Assembly: GCA_949775045.1 (NCBI GenBank) | Contig: OX459097.1 | Location: forward strand, 13,543,710-13,607,709 | Direction: 5' to 3' | DNA from: Metridium senile | Taxonomy: Eukaryota > Cnidaria > Anthozoa > Actiniaria > Metridiidae | DNA: 64,000 nucleotides | In this document: piece by piece, positions 25,801-33,818 of the stretch | Layout: every line of letters begins with the position of its first letter | Numbering within the stretch: position 1 is the first letter of the stretch | Notes under the pieces: generated by a model | Databases searched by the model: none | Told to the model about the DNA's origin: nothing | Seen by the model: the letters and a program-made list of their open reading frames with translations, nothing else | Translations under genes and position numbers: made by a program

Positions 25801-28800
25801 GCGCTATTCACCAGATAAATCCTTATCCATTGGATAAAACTCTATAAAAAACCTATGCAGTTGATAACTTTTATCCGCGGATAACTTTATCCCCCCTTTG
25901 TACAACCGGCCCCTGACAATTAGAACAATAATCTAATCAATAATGATTGTGTTATAGATCACCTGATGATGGTTTCAGTATGAGACTGAAACTTTGTAAT
26001 TTACTACCTTTAATTTTCATTATTAAATTAGAGCAATGTATCAAAATACTTACGAGACTATCAGGAATTTTTCCTTCTTCGCATATTTTATGCAAAAGCT
26101 GTTTTGCTTTTCTGTAAAAAAAGACATGAATTAGGATTTGGAAATGACAGCAATAGATTGTATTTCATTCATGACATATTATACTAATAATGGTTATAAG
26201 TTCCTTGTTGACTTACTCGACAGCTTGTACAGAACCATTGATAGTCACAGTCCTGTCAGGAGGTAAAGGAGCACCCATTGGTGGATCTATGAGGAAAGGA
26301 AAGTTCAATTAACAGGGCTTAACTTCTTAATGTGAATTAAATTAAATTGCTTATTTCATACTTCATTAATGTATTGTTTTCTCTAAATAAGTACACATAT
26401 TTTTGCAGCCAAAGCAAGCAATATTTTGAGAGCTTGGTATAATATACATTACCTGGAGCTACTTGTATCCTTGCACCAGTTTCTGACTGGAGTTTGTTAA
26501 TTTGCTCTCCACCTCTGCCGATAACTACAATTCAAATTAAAACATTTTTAATCATTGATATCACAATATTAATAATAATAATAATAATACATGAATTAGA
26601 GTTTCCTACAAAGTCTCAAAACTTTTACAACTATACAAATAGTAAATAATAATAAAAGAAATTATATAAATAGAGATTAGTGAAATATCGAGATTGAATT
26701 GAAACCCAGTTATGTTGCCTTTTTATTATTACTAGTAAAGATTTTTAACATGGACTTACCTAAACCAACAAATTTGTTAGGGATTCTGAATTCTTCTGTA
26801 GTCATTGATCCAAGTCCAGCCCTGTAAAATATTATAGACTTTGTCAAGTATAGATTTGTCACACACAAATACAACTGCATGAAGTTGGTATTCATTGAAA
26901 AAAGCAACCAATTTGACTAATATTTTGAACTACTTAGTTCTTAATGGCAACTAGCGAGTAAACTAGTATAGGCTGTGTCAGTGTTTGATATAAACGATAA
27001 GTAATATAATGAAATTTGTAACACCGTAAAAAAATGATAAGTTAAGTCAACATTTTTTACAGTGTTACAAATTTCATTATATTACTTAGTTCTTAGTTTA
27101 TAACACAATATTCTAAATATATTGCACTAATACTAGAAGGTTACTACTACACTCTGGTAGTACATTAAATGTTTTTTTAACAAACACAAAGATAGTGAAT
27201 AAATACTAGATAGGTAATATAATGAAATTTGTAATCCTGTAAAAAAAAACTTAACTTTACTGACGTTTGGAGCTTTAGCCCTTCGTCGGAGTGCTAAAGC
27301 TCAAAACATCAGTAAAGTTAAGTCAACATTTTTTATGGTATTACAAATTTCATTATATTACCTATCGTTTATATCAAACACTGACGCAGCCTATACTAGT
27401 TTACTCGCTAGTTTCTATGAATAAATACTAGCATAATAGCAGTGTGTTTCACACAACTTTTGATGGTTGACCTCTGAAATTCATTTGGAAGTTTTGAAGT
27501 TGTACCATATTTTCAAAGTTCCCAGCAAAATTCACAGTTGGTGAGCTTTGAACATTCTTCTTGTGTTATTTTAATAATTTGGTAGACTAAAGGCTTGATT
27601 GTGAGCAAGTAGCAATAGAAGATTCTGCCAAGGAATCAGACAGTTGTCAACTTTTCAAAACCAAATAAGCAAGGACGTATGGATATCTTAATCTAGCCAA
27701 AATTAACCAGGAAAGTAAGTTTAAAATTTGTCAACAAAGTTCATTGTGAACTTCAAAAGTGTGATACCAAATTGTATACCATCAAAAGTTTCATGAGATG
27801 CACTGTAACAGGATATGAAACTTTAAGTTATGTACATATTCACCCATTCGAATAGGTTTTTTTATTCTAATCCATTCTTGTTTAAATTAATAATATATTT
27901 TTTGCAGTACAATTGAATCAAAGTATTACCTTTGAGCGATGCTTGCAGCAACTTGTAAAGCAATAGATTTTGCATCTTTTCCATCTTGGGGTGGCATACC
28001 TATAAAATAAAATAAAAAATGTAAATAAGTGACAGTGAAAGTATTTTTTTCTTACATTATATTTTATATATTTTTTTGTGAAAATTATGAAATAAGGGTT
28101 TTTTTTACATATTCTTTGAAAATAAAATGTTGAGGTTGATATGGTCATTATAAATAATTCATATCAATGGACATTTTGCAATCAAACATTAAAATTTGAC
28201 ATCTCAATACGTATATAACAATTTTAGGTAAAATCATTTCTCGGGTCACAAAATGAAAAGTTCGTTTGACAAAGAACAATAGCAAGCACGCTACTATAAT
28301 TCGGCGTGATTTGGACAGCAAAATATTTGATTCAAAATCCCATTACCTCCTTCGGGCATTAATTTCTTTGGGACTGTATCTTCTCCTGAAAAAAGAACAA
28401 AGTTTGAGGTTTTTGTAAGAACTTAATGTCTATCTTGGTTTCTTGAAACGAACAAATTGGTCTTCTCAATTGGACATCGACATATACCTTCCTCTGAATG
28501 AGGACGTTTACGACTCGAATCTGCAAGAAAAATAAACAAAAAAGATACTTAAAAGTCTCTTTGATGTTTTAATTAACATCAGGGATATTCAAAGAGAGTA
28601 TTTAGTTAGATTTTGGTCACTTTTTATCTTACCTAATTCTTGGTATGGCATGGCAGATGAGTCTGTATTTGGCCCCGAGCCCATGCGGGCGGCGATCTAC
28701 CGACAAAAACAGACATTTGTTAGCGTAAAAAGTAGCTTAAAATGTTCTTTAATGATTAATTTACCTCTTTTGCGCGTTTTAAAGCATCAGCAAAAGCTGC

Positions 28801-28860
28801 ATTAGGCCCACCGGCGCCAGAAGGTGGAGGAACAGTTTGATAAGCCGTGCTATCCGCCAT
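13835..28860 (-). CDS. FUBP1: Far upstream element-binding protein (FUBP/KHSRP family), 21 coding exons
   Basis: Exons (high to low): 28765-28860, 28633-28696, 28488-28520, 28347-28385, 27930-27999, 26760-26821, 26453-26524, 26217-26286, 26054-26111, 25357-25435, 24872-25050, 23854-23925, 22958-23063, 22431-22528, 20421-20690, 19003-19058, 18347-18573, 15744-15839, 15188-15229, 14552-14587, 13835-13977. Phases agree throughout; total 1968 nt, 655 aa, near vertebrate FUBP1 (about 644). FUBPs bind single-stranded DNA such as the MYC FUSE and regulate RNA splicing and decay in the nucleus. Four KH domains are visible: KH1 (108-188, loop GRGG), KH2 (190-262, GKGG), KH3 (299-366, GRNG), KH4 (375-456, GKGG). 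A Gly-rich linker, a Gln-rich tract (about 485-550) and Tyr-rich DYSAAWAAYY and DYTAAWNQYF motifs follow; the last are the family's activation motifs. The N-terminus MADSTAYQTVPPPS also fits. Exon 12 has the weakest acceptor. Three vertebrate paralogues exist, so the exact symbol is uncertain. Confidence 0.93.
14042..14215. mobile_element. MITE with AGCAC...GTGCT ends, inside the last FUBP intron
   Basis: Contains TGTCAGTAAACAAAATCTAA, GGAGTTTTTGCTGATTTTCT and AAATCTAAGGAGTTTAAGGA. A longer copy is at 39392-39692, ending AGGGTTCGTGCT / AGCACGAACCCT. Confidence 0.7.
14500..14590 (-). repeat. Downstream copy of a duplicated FUBP exon (exon 20)
   Basis: Exon 14552-14587 and about 60 bp of its downstream intron are near copies of 15131-15229. 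Exon 20 codes Ala-rich AAAAAAGSQPAQ. Exon 19 is six bases longer and codes AAAAAAAAGAQPAQ. Both keep phase 1 and the unusual GTACAG donor. Confidence 0.85.
14739..15016. mobile_element. MITE with about 90-bp inverted ends between FUBP exons 19 and 20
   Basis: TTCATCATAGAATGCTAGTC on the left pairs with GACTAGCATTCTATGATGAA on the right. Inner block GGCTGCCCG..AAATTTGGGATCATTTGAG also pairs. Confidence 0.8.
15131..15235 (-). repeat. Upstream copy of the duplicated FUBP exon (exon 19)
   Basis: Partner of 14500-14590. The shared intron segment TGATTCAAGTCAAAGTGTTA differs by very few bases between copies, so the duplication is fairly recent. Confidence 0.85.
15547..15704. mobile_element. Pogo/mariner-type MITE
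   Basis: Ends CATTGAAACCCCTCTATGG and ATAGAGGGGTTCCAATG, flanked by TA (15545-15546 and 15705-15706). A relative is at 21297-21570. Confidence 0.7.
15926..18085. repeat. 2.2 kb CCA/ATC minisatellite in FUBP intron 17
   Basis: Long array of CACCACCACCACCATCATCA-type units punctuated by CAATTAT or CAGTTAT every 24-36 bp. All three plus frames and one minus frame are open for 700 codons or more (His/Tyr, Thr/Ile and Val/Met runs) because the array is triplet based. It lies between FUBP exons 17 and 18 with intact splice sites on both sides, so it is intronic. The FUBP transcript would carry the GGU-rich strand. Confidence 0.95.
18091..18267. repeat. 15-bp tandem repeat CCCTATTCAAATTAT
   Basis: About eleven copies alternate between CCCTATTCAAATTAT and CCCTATTCAAATAAT. 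The array directly abuts the triplet minisatellite. Confidence 0.95.
18757..18891. mobile_element. MITE with ATGGCAGCCATGTTTGTGG ends
   Basis: TTTCATGGCAGCCATGTTTG on the left is mirrored by CAAACATGGCTGCCATGAAC on the right, within FUBP intron 16. Confidence 0.75.
19118..19338. mobile_element. MITE with G-rich inverted ends (copy 2)
   Basis: AGGGACTTGTCAGAAATTAG plus a long G run at the left; a long C run plus CTAATTTCTGACAAGTCCCT at the right. Nearly the reverse complement of 8668-8932. Confidence 0.85.
19435..19686. mobile_element. MITE with CTGGTTTACACTA ends
   Basis: CCTGGTTTACACTAACGACA at the left and GCTAGTGTGAACCAAGC at the right. A one-ended relative begins at about 7964. It contains part of the AAATTTCATT..TATTACC repeat described at 26941-27420. 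Confidence 0.6.
20261..20407. mobile_element. Near-perfect hairpin MITE 13 nt from a FUBP 5' splice site
   Basis: AATAGCTGTTATTACAGTTA at 20261 is matched exactly by its reverse complement ending at 20407. Arms are about 65 bp. FUBP exon 15 ends at 20421, so in the transcript the hairpin starts at intron base 14. Confidence 0.85.
20809..20995. mobile_element. MITE with ATAGACCTAAT ends in FUBP intron 14
   Basis: ATAGACCTAATCGGCTAAAG at left is mirrored by TAGCCAATTAGGTCTAT at right; inner block TTTCCACCCAATTT also pairs. Confidence 0.75.
21297..21570. mobile_element. Pogo-like MITE, diverged
   Basis: Ends CAGCGAAACCTCTATATAC and TATAGAGGGGTTCTACTG with TA on both sides. Similar to 15547-15704. 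An internal inverted pair (TAGTCCACTTCACAGTTC) is visible near 21424 and 21505. Confidence 0.6.
22141..22255. repeat. About 21-bp tandem repeat AAGTCACTGAAAGTCACTAAT
   Basis: About five copies with single-base changes, in FUBP intron 14. Confidence 0.85.
22640..22910. repeat. GAT/ATG-rich simple repeat in FUBP intron 13
   Basis: Degenerate GATGAT and GATAATGAT triplets. Open frames on both strands here (22544-22921) are triplet artefacts. Confidence 0.8.
23534..23728. mobile_element. MITE with TACCCTAG ends and exact 9-bp duplication
   Basis: Starts TACCCTAGAAAC and ends CCAGGGTA. It is flanked by CAAATGTGT at 23525-23533 and again at 23729-23737. A 9-bp duplication is typical of Mutator-like elements. 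A related copy in reverse orientation is at 63811-63945. Confidence 0.8.
25775..25913. mobile_element. MITE with GGGGCTGGTTGTAC ends
   Basis: GGGGCTGGTTGTACGAAG at left and TTTGTACAACCGGCCCC at right, in FUBP intron 9. Confidence 0.75.
26941..27420. repeat. Two copies of a TTACAAATTTCATTATATTA repeat
   Basis: Each has inverted GTAATATAATGAAATTTGTA ends (27006-27091 and 27213-27363), and a shared flank with AAACTAGTATAGGCTG (left copy) or its reverse complement (right copy). The second holds a GCTTTAGCCCTTCGTCGGAG/CTAAAGCTC palindromic core. Relatives are at 19490-19585, 55917-56125 and 57520-57686. Confidence 0.75.
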
Positions 28861-29380
28861 GTTGAAAGATCAAGAAGGAAGAACAAGCGCATGGCGTGGA
28901 GCTTGAAATGCATCACGGGATTGGACACTAAACACAGGGATCCCGCAACAGATTTTGAAACCTTTTTGGATGGCATGATTCATTGAGGATGAATTATTGC
29001 GTTTATTTTTCTAAGGAAATAGAGAAAATCTATTTTATAAATGAACATAAAAATTGCTTCTAAGCTTTGCTAATCTGAGTATTGAATAATGTCCGAAATT
29101 TCAGTAAAATATAACACAATTTTCTTTCTCTCTCATGATTTTTGTGACGTAGAAATGTGACGTAAATAATTAGACCTTAGCATTGACGTCATGAATGTAA
29201 AACACGCCATAATGAACCATTAGAGAATAAGGACAAGAAAAAAAGAGAAGCAAACACAAATCTCCACGAGTTGCGTGTTTTACTATGCAAAGTAGAAAAG
29301 AGAAATATCTATGTCTTTCTCAATGACAACTAACCTTCAAAGACATCGATCCTGAGCGCCGTTTAGTATTGAAGAGCAAC
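28861..29380. promoter_or_regulatory. Divergent promoter between FUBP (-) and LDAF1-like (+) genes
   Basis: Only 520 bp separate the two start codons. A palindromic CRE (TGACGTCA) lies at 29184-29191, and two TGACGTA half-like sites lie at 29145-29151 and 29158-29164. A short upstream frame begins at ATG 29311 (14 codons, stop before 29381) in the LDAF1-side leader. No TATA box is convincing. Shared regulation by CREB/ATF factors is inference. Confidence 0.5.
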
Positions 29381-30506
29381 ATGAAGAACATTGCTGCGTA
29401 TCGTCGCATCAAAGAAAGACCTCTGCTGTCTTTGTTTCTTGGCTCACTCCTGACCACAAGTGCAATACCGCTTACCATCTTCTCGTTGTTTGTCATGGGC
29501 TCGTTGACAGTTGGTGTGCTTGCATTCGTTGCTTTCCAAGGTGGTGTGATAATAATAGCTGGTATGATCCTTTGCGCGTTCCTCATTGTGCCACTATTGC
29601 TCTCTAGCGTGTTTGCACTGGTTGTTTATGGCGGGCTTTCTGTAATTAGCAGTTCTTCCAGCCAAAATGTAGCTCAAAACCCTATGGAGCTATGGAACAG
29701 GTGACTTATTTTACATAATTTCAAATTCTTTTAAAAACGTTAAAATCATAAGTGTTTCAAATATATTATGTGCGCGGATTGCAAAGAGAGGTCTCCTGAC
29801 TTTGCATATTGATCTAATGCAGTACAGACTGCTGTTAATCAGAATAAGGCGAATTTAACTATGCCGCCTTCAGTGCGGGTTTTTGTTGTTGTTGTTGTTT
29901 TACGTCGAGATACAGGGATCCGGAGTCGTTACCGAATCTCCCTAGCCAGTGGCTAATATTTAAGTATTCAACACACTCGGACCTCTCGACCTACCCTCAG
30001 TGCCGTACACTAACCATGCTATATACTGATTAGGTCACTATGTCGCGCCCAGTGGTTTGAGAATATAAGTATGTATGTATTATAGTTTGAGCTCTTCAAA
30101 CTGATAACATGTTTTACTATCATGCAGGATGGTGGCGAGAATGGGCGCTATTACTGGAAGTACTAACGCGCCAAGGGAGGGGTCAGGTCAATACACTGGA
30201 CTAGCCCGACTAGCTTACGACACATTGAGAGACAGGGATGAGTGCCTGGATTTACACGAATCAGCGGAAACTGCTAGCTTTAGAGAGCTGGAAAGACACA
30301 GGAACCCTGCAAGAGTTCTCCATTTTACACCAATTGTGATTCGATCACGACAGGAAGCCCAATTCAACCCGATTGCTAGTTTTATGAACAGACGTACAGG
30401 TAGCCCTACTACTGGACTAAACTTTGATTTCTTTGCTACTCCTTCACGTACAGTGGATGGACATTCTGCTAGCATGACCAATGCTCGAGTGAAGCAAGAC
30501 TATTAG
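29381..30506 (+). CDS. LDAF1: Promethin/LDAF1-like membrane protein, two exons
   Basis: Exons 29381-29700 and 30128-30506 join in phase 2 (AG|G) to give 232 aa. Promethin (LDAF1/TMEM159) is a small ER protein that works with seipin at sites of lipid droplet formation. After a short basic start (YRRIKERP), residues 15-88 are almost unbroken hydrophobic sequence able to form hairpin membrane segments, aligning by pattern with the human core (…HPFLAFTLLVFI…). Human LDAF1 is about 161 aa; this one has a longer hydrophilic C-terminal tail, encoded by exon 2, with no motif I know. The first ATG of the frame is 29381; the frame is open a few codons further up but without an ATG. AATAAA at 30524-30529 lies just after the stop. 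Similarity rests on topology and composition, so the family call is moderate. Confidence 0.6.
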
Positions 30507-30523
30507 AGTTTGAGACTATTCCC

Positions 30524-30529
30524 AATAAA
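30524..30529 (+). terminator. Polyadenylation signal AATAAA
   Basis: Lies 18 bases past the stop codon of the LDAF1-like gene. Confidence 0.6.
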
Positions 30530-30905
30530 CTGAATCACTAAAACTTAAATGTACATTTCTTCTTTTTTTTAGTTGCTACAATCTCGGCAAAAACTAAGTG
30601 AGACAACTGTTTTGAAAATGGGACATTAGTCTTATACCGTAATACGCGTGCTTTTGGGGCTTCAATTTGTTGTTAAAGCCACTCCCCCTCCCCCACTTCA
30701 CAATGTTGGCCTGGCAGTCATCAAGGAATCATGTTAACCGAAAACCAACATTGCGTGGAGGGGTAGGGGAGGATTATACCGAACTAAATGTATAGATAAA
30801 GGTCAAAATAGAGAAAACTGTAAAAGTGTCTCACTATAGTTTTTGCAAAGATTGTAGTGACCCTATAGGGGAGTGACAACCTGGTTCCGAGTGCTTTTCG
30901 CTAAT

Positions 30906-31083
30906 ATACCTTTTTACCTCCGTGTGCAAATTGCCCATTTCAGACCACGTGACATTCCCTTGAGAATTGTTCGTTTATGATGAACGTGTTATATCATTTA
31001 CATGTGAAAGAAACAATTCCCAAGGGTAGCATCACGTGATCTGAAATGGATAAACAAACACTGAAGAAAGGTAAAGAGGTCTA
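30906..31083. mobile_element. MITE with ACCTC..TTTACC ends (copy 2)
   Basis: Same family as 9709-9873: CCATTTCAGACCACGTGA, CATTCCCTTGAGAATTGTTC and AACAATTCCCAAGGGTAGCA are all shared. Confidence 0.8.
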
Positions 31084-31404
31084 TTGATAAAAGCACTGTA
31101 AACGAGTAAACATAAAGCGGTTAAAGTGGATTGAAGACTGCTATGAAACTGGTCGGAGTTTTTTTTGTAGAAATTACTCACAGCTTTTGAAAAACGCATG
31201 CATTGTGTTAATTCTTGTAAAATGCTTTTTTAGTTGTTTACAGCTTGACAATAAAAATATTTGGATCGAAATGAATAAACCCCTTGCTGTTCGATGATCT
31301 ATGTGATCTATTGTATGATCTTTCGTATTTATCAGCGAATGACCAAAGCAGTGACATAGTTTATCAACAGTCAGCGTGCGCCCACAATTGAGTTATAAAT
31401 AGTT

Positions 31405-31665
31405 ACACCTATTTCAAAAACCGTTGTCGGAGCCGAAGCTATAGCTACAGTCCATACTCTGAAGCCTGCAAAGGTTGTCGGTATTATGAACATAATTTGT
31501 GATTTAATACACGTTTTTTAAACAAATGTTTGTTTCATCATCTACCACTGCAACAACAACAACAACAACACGTACTATATTAAAAATTATATTATTAATA
31601 AATCGATAGCAAGAGAAGAAATACCGACATATGCCCTACAGCCTTCAGAGTGTGGACTGTATCAT
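31405..31665. mobile_element. MITE with ACACCTATTTCAAAAAC end (family A)
   Basis: Inverted TCTGAAGCCTGCAAAGG-like and CAGCCTTCAGAGTGTGGACT blocks. The interior includes a (CAA)6 tract at 31549-31570. The same family is at 38395-38660. Confidence 0.6.
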
Positions 31666-31959
31666 TGTAATTCATTAAGAAATGATCAACAATCAGCGTG
31701 CACCCACAACTAAGTTATATTTAGTTATAGTGGAAGGCAGCTGTACTAGGCTTAATGAATACATATATATTAATTAAGAAATGATCAACATAACATGCAT
31801 GCATGCATTCGTATACTGCCAATATCCTGACATATTTTGCGTTAACTCATTTTCTTCCAATGTCCACATATTCAGTTGCTTATAAAATGATGTGCTAATG
31901 AATCAACTTGACTAGAACTCTTGGCTATATATCTCAGCATTCGGACAGTAAGTTTGCTT

Positions 31960-32170
31960 AGGCCCCGTCCACACGTACGCGTAGCCGGGTATTTTTGAAA
32001 ACGGAGCTTTTTTCCTCCGTTTACGCCTTCCGTCCACACGTAAACGGCGTTTTCGGTCACCGAAAGCGGAGGTTTTCGAATACGCTCTCCAGACTGTAGA
32101 TTTTTTTAGCCGGAGGTTTATCGTATACGTGTGGACGGCGAAAACGGAGGTTTTTGAATACGATGACGTC
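31960..32170. mobile_element. MITE with CCGTCCACACGTA motifs
   Basis: TTAGGCCCCGTCCACACGTA starts the element, and TATACGTGTGGACGG is the mirrored motif near the right end. An inner copy of CCGTCCACACGTAAACGG makes it internally repetitive. Confidence 0.55.
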
Positions 32171-32906
32171 TGCAGGCTGTTCTCGTTTCACTTCTTCTTG
32201 GGCTTGTTTCAGACCTTATAGCCTACATACAATTGCAAGTTGCAATTGTACATTGCAATTGTACATTGCAATTGTAGATTGTACATAGTACTTCGCTAAA
32301 AATTCGTAAATACCACAGAAAATATTTCAATATTTATTCTCTAGTGCACATAGTTTGTATTTGTTTTTATAGTGTTTTATGTGCTTTCGAAGTCAGTTAC
32401 TATATTACAAGAGTCTTGTAGTAAAATTGTGACGCAACCTCACTTTAATAACAATACCCATCGATGTAAGAATAATCCAGCAGCTTTTCACAGATTATAG
32501 ACACATTAAACAATTAAAGCGATGCAATAATTAGCTAGGTTAATTACTGCAGATTTCAACTTTATGCAAACTGAGTATTCTGAGTATTCCAACTGCTATT
32601 TGTGAAATAGTACGTTTTTATTAACTCGTAACCTTTTTTCTTTTTCTGTTGTTGGGATTTTGCATCCGAATTTTTTTTTTTTTATGTTTTGATTGACGGC
32701 AGCCCAAAATAATTTCACAACTAGCCGTTGGAATGTCCGGATTCGCAAAATAATGCCGAAAACTGCAGTTAATTAAAATCAATTGTTCTATTGCGAAAAG
32801 CCAGAACAAAAGATATTTGTAAGACACGACAGGGTATAATAATAACAGTAATCCTCGTAGTCAGATCTACATCATCGTCAAGAAAGCATAACATATCATA
32901 ATACTC
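32171..32906. other. Upstream region of the 32.9 kb gene
   Basis: AT-rich. A short tandem repeat of ACATTGCAATTGT lies at 32227-32285. No gene seen; short frames such as 32621-32827 (-) look like chance. Confidence 0.4.
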
Positions 32907-33818
32907 ATGGACCGAAAGGAGATAAGGTTAGCGATGGAGGGCGACGACTTTAAGGGGAAACAAGCCATGAGAACAGACAGAAAGCTAAACCAGTCAAAGT
33001 ACAGCGAAGTAGGGAACATGGCAATGGCAAAGAACAAAAATCAAAACCAACAACTTCTGAAGAGTTTGGGCTGCTATGACAAACAAAGAATTAAAGCTGC
33101 AAGATCCATTGAATTCGCTCAGCGTTCGTTTAAAGAGAATCTTAAGACATTAAGCACTAAACTTGGTGATGGTCAGTTTGATGATTCAAGACTTCGACGT
33201 TTCCAGGGTGAAAAACGCAGGCAGTCAAGCCCAGCTCCGCTCTCTTTTATTAAATCAACAGATTCTTTGAGCTCAAAAGAAAGCCTATCACCAGAGAGCG
33301 AGACTGCGGAGGCGCCTTTCAGCAATGGAACAAGGAGTAGGGTTGTAAATGATGCAAATAGGCTTGCTTTTCATAGACATTCACTGCCACCAGATGAATA
33401 TTCCAGTCTTAGAGCTTTCCAGTCAAGGAAAGCAAACAAGCCGTTATCCCTTAAACCAGACACTGTCAACATACCATCAAACCTCAAAAGCGCTTCATGG
33501 AGTAATCTTCAACGTCTTCAACAGACACTTAGTCAAGCACAACAACATCTAGGTAATTCTAAATCAATGTCTTCTAGTTTACCGAAGATTGATTCAGTGG
33601 AACTGACTACGGAAAGGAAAACGACTAAGAAAGTTACATTTTCAGAAAATAAAGTTCTTCCTTCTATTAAGAAACCTGAAAACCCCATCAAAAAGGGTTA
33701 TCAATGTAACGATGTTTTGGTAGAGACTTTCTCTGACGCTGAAAGAGCGGAAAGCCTCAGGGGGAAGAAAGAAAGAAACCCCGTAATTGATGAAGAAACA
33801 TTCTCGTACCCAGGCTAA
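32907..33818 (+). CDS. Unrecognised intronless gene, 3' end cut by a fold-back transposon
   Basis: 303 aa, not recognised. It is basic, rich in Ser/Lys/Gln, lacks signal or membrane segments, and looks largely disordered with a helical stretch (about 57-90). A KKVTF motif at 241-245 fits the RVxF pattern used to dock on protein phosphatase 1; that role is inference. The present frame ends ETFSYPG, but codons after 297 come from the inserted element at 33799. Beyond the element, at 37922-37959, the same frame continues for SEAPIIIVSDNH and a TAA, and AATAAA overlaps that stop (37959-37964). Removing the element and one target duplication gives a clean 309-aa ending. So this allele has swapped its last 12 residues for six and lost its own polyadenylation signal. 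Whether it is still expressed is unknown. Confidence 0.75.
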   Translation: MDRKEIRLAMEGDDFKGKQAMRTDRKLNQSKYSEVGNMAMAKNKNQNQQLLKSLGCYDKQRIKAARSIEFAQRSFKENLKTLSTKLGDGQFDDSRLRRFQGEKRRQSSPAPLSFIKSTDSLSSKESLSPESETAEAPFSNGTRSRVVNDANRLAFHRHSLPPDEYSSLRAFQSRKANKPLSLKPDTVNIPSNLKSASWSNLQRLQQTLSQAQQHLGNSKSMSSSLPKIDSVELTTERKTTKKVTFSENKVLPSIKKPENPIKKGYQCNDVLVETFSDAERAESLRGKKERNPVIDEETFSYPG

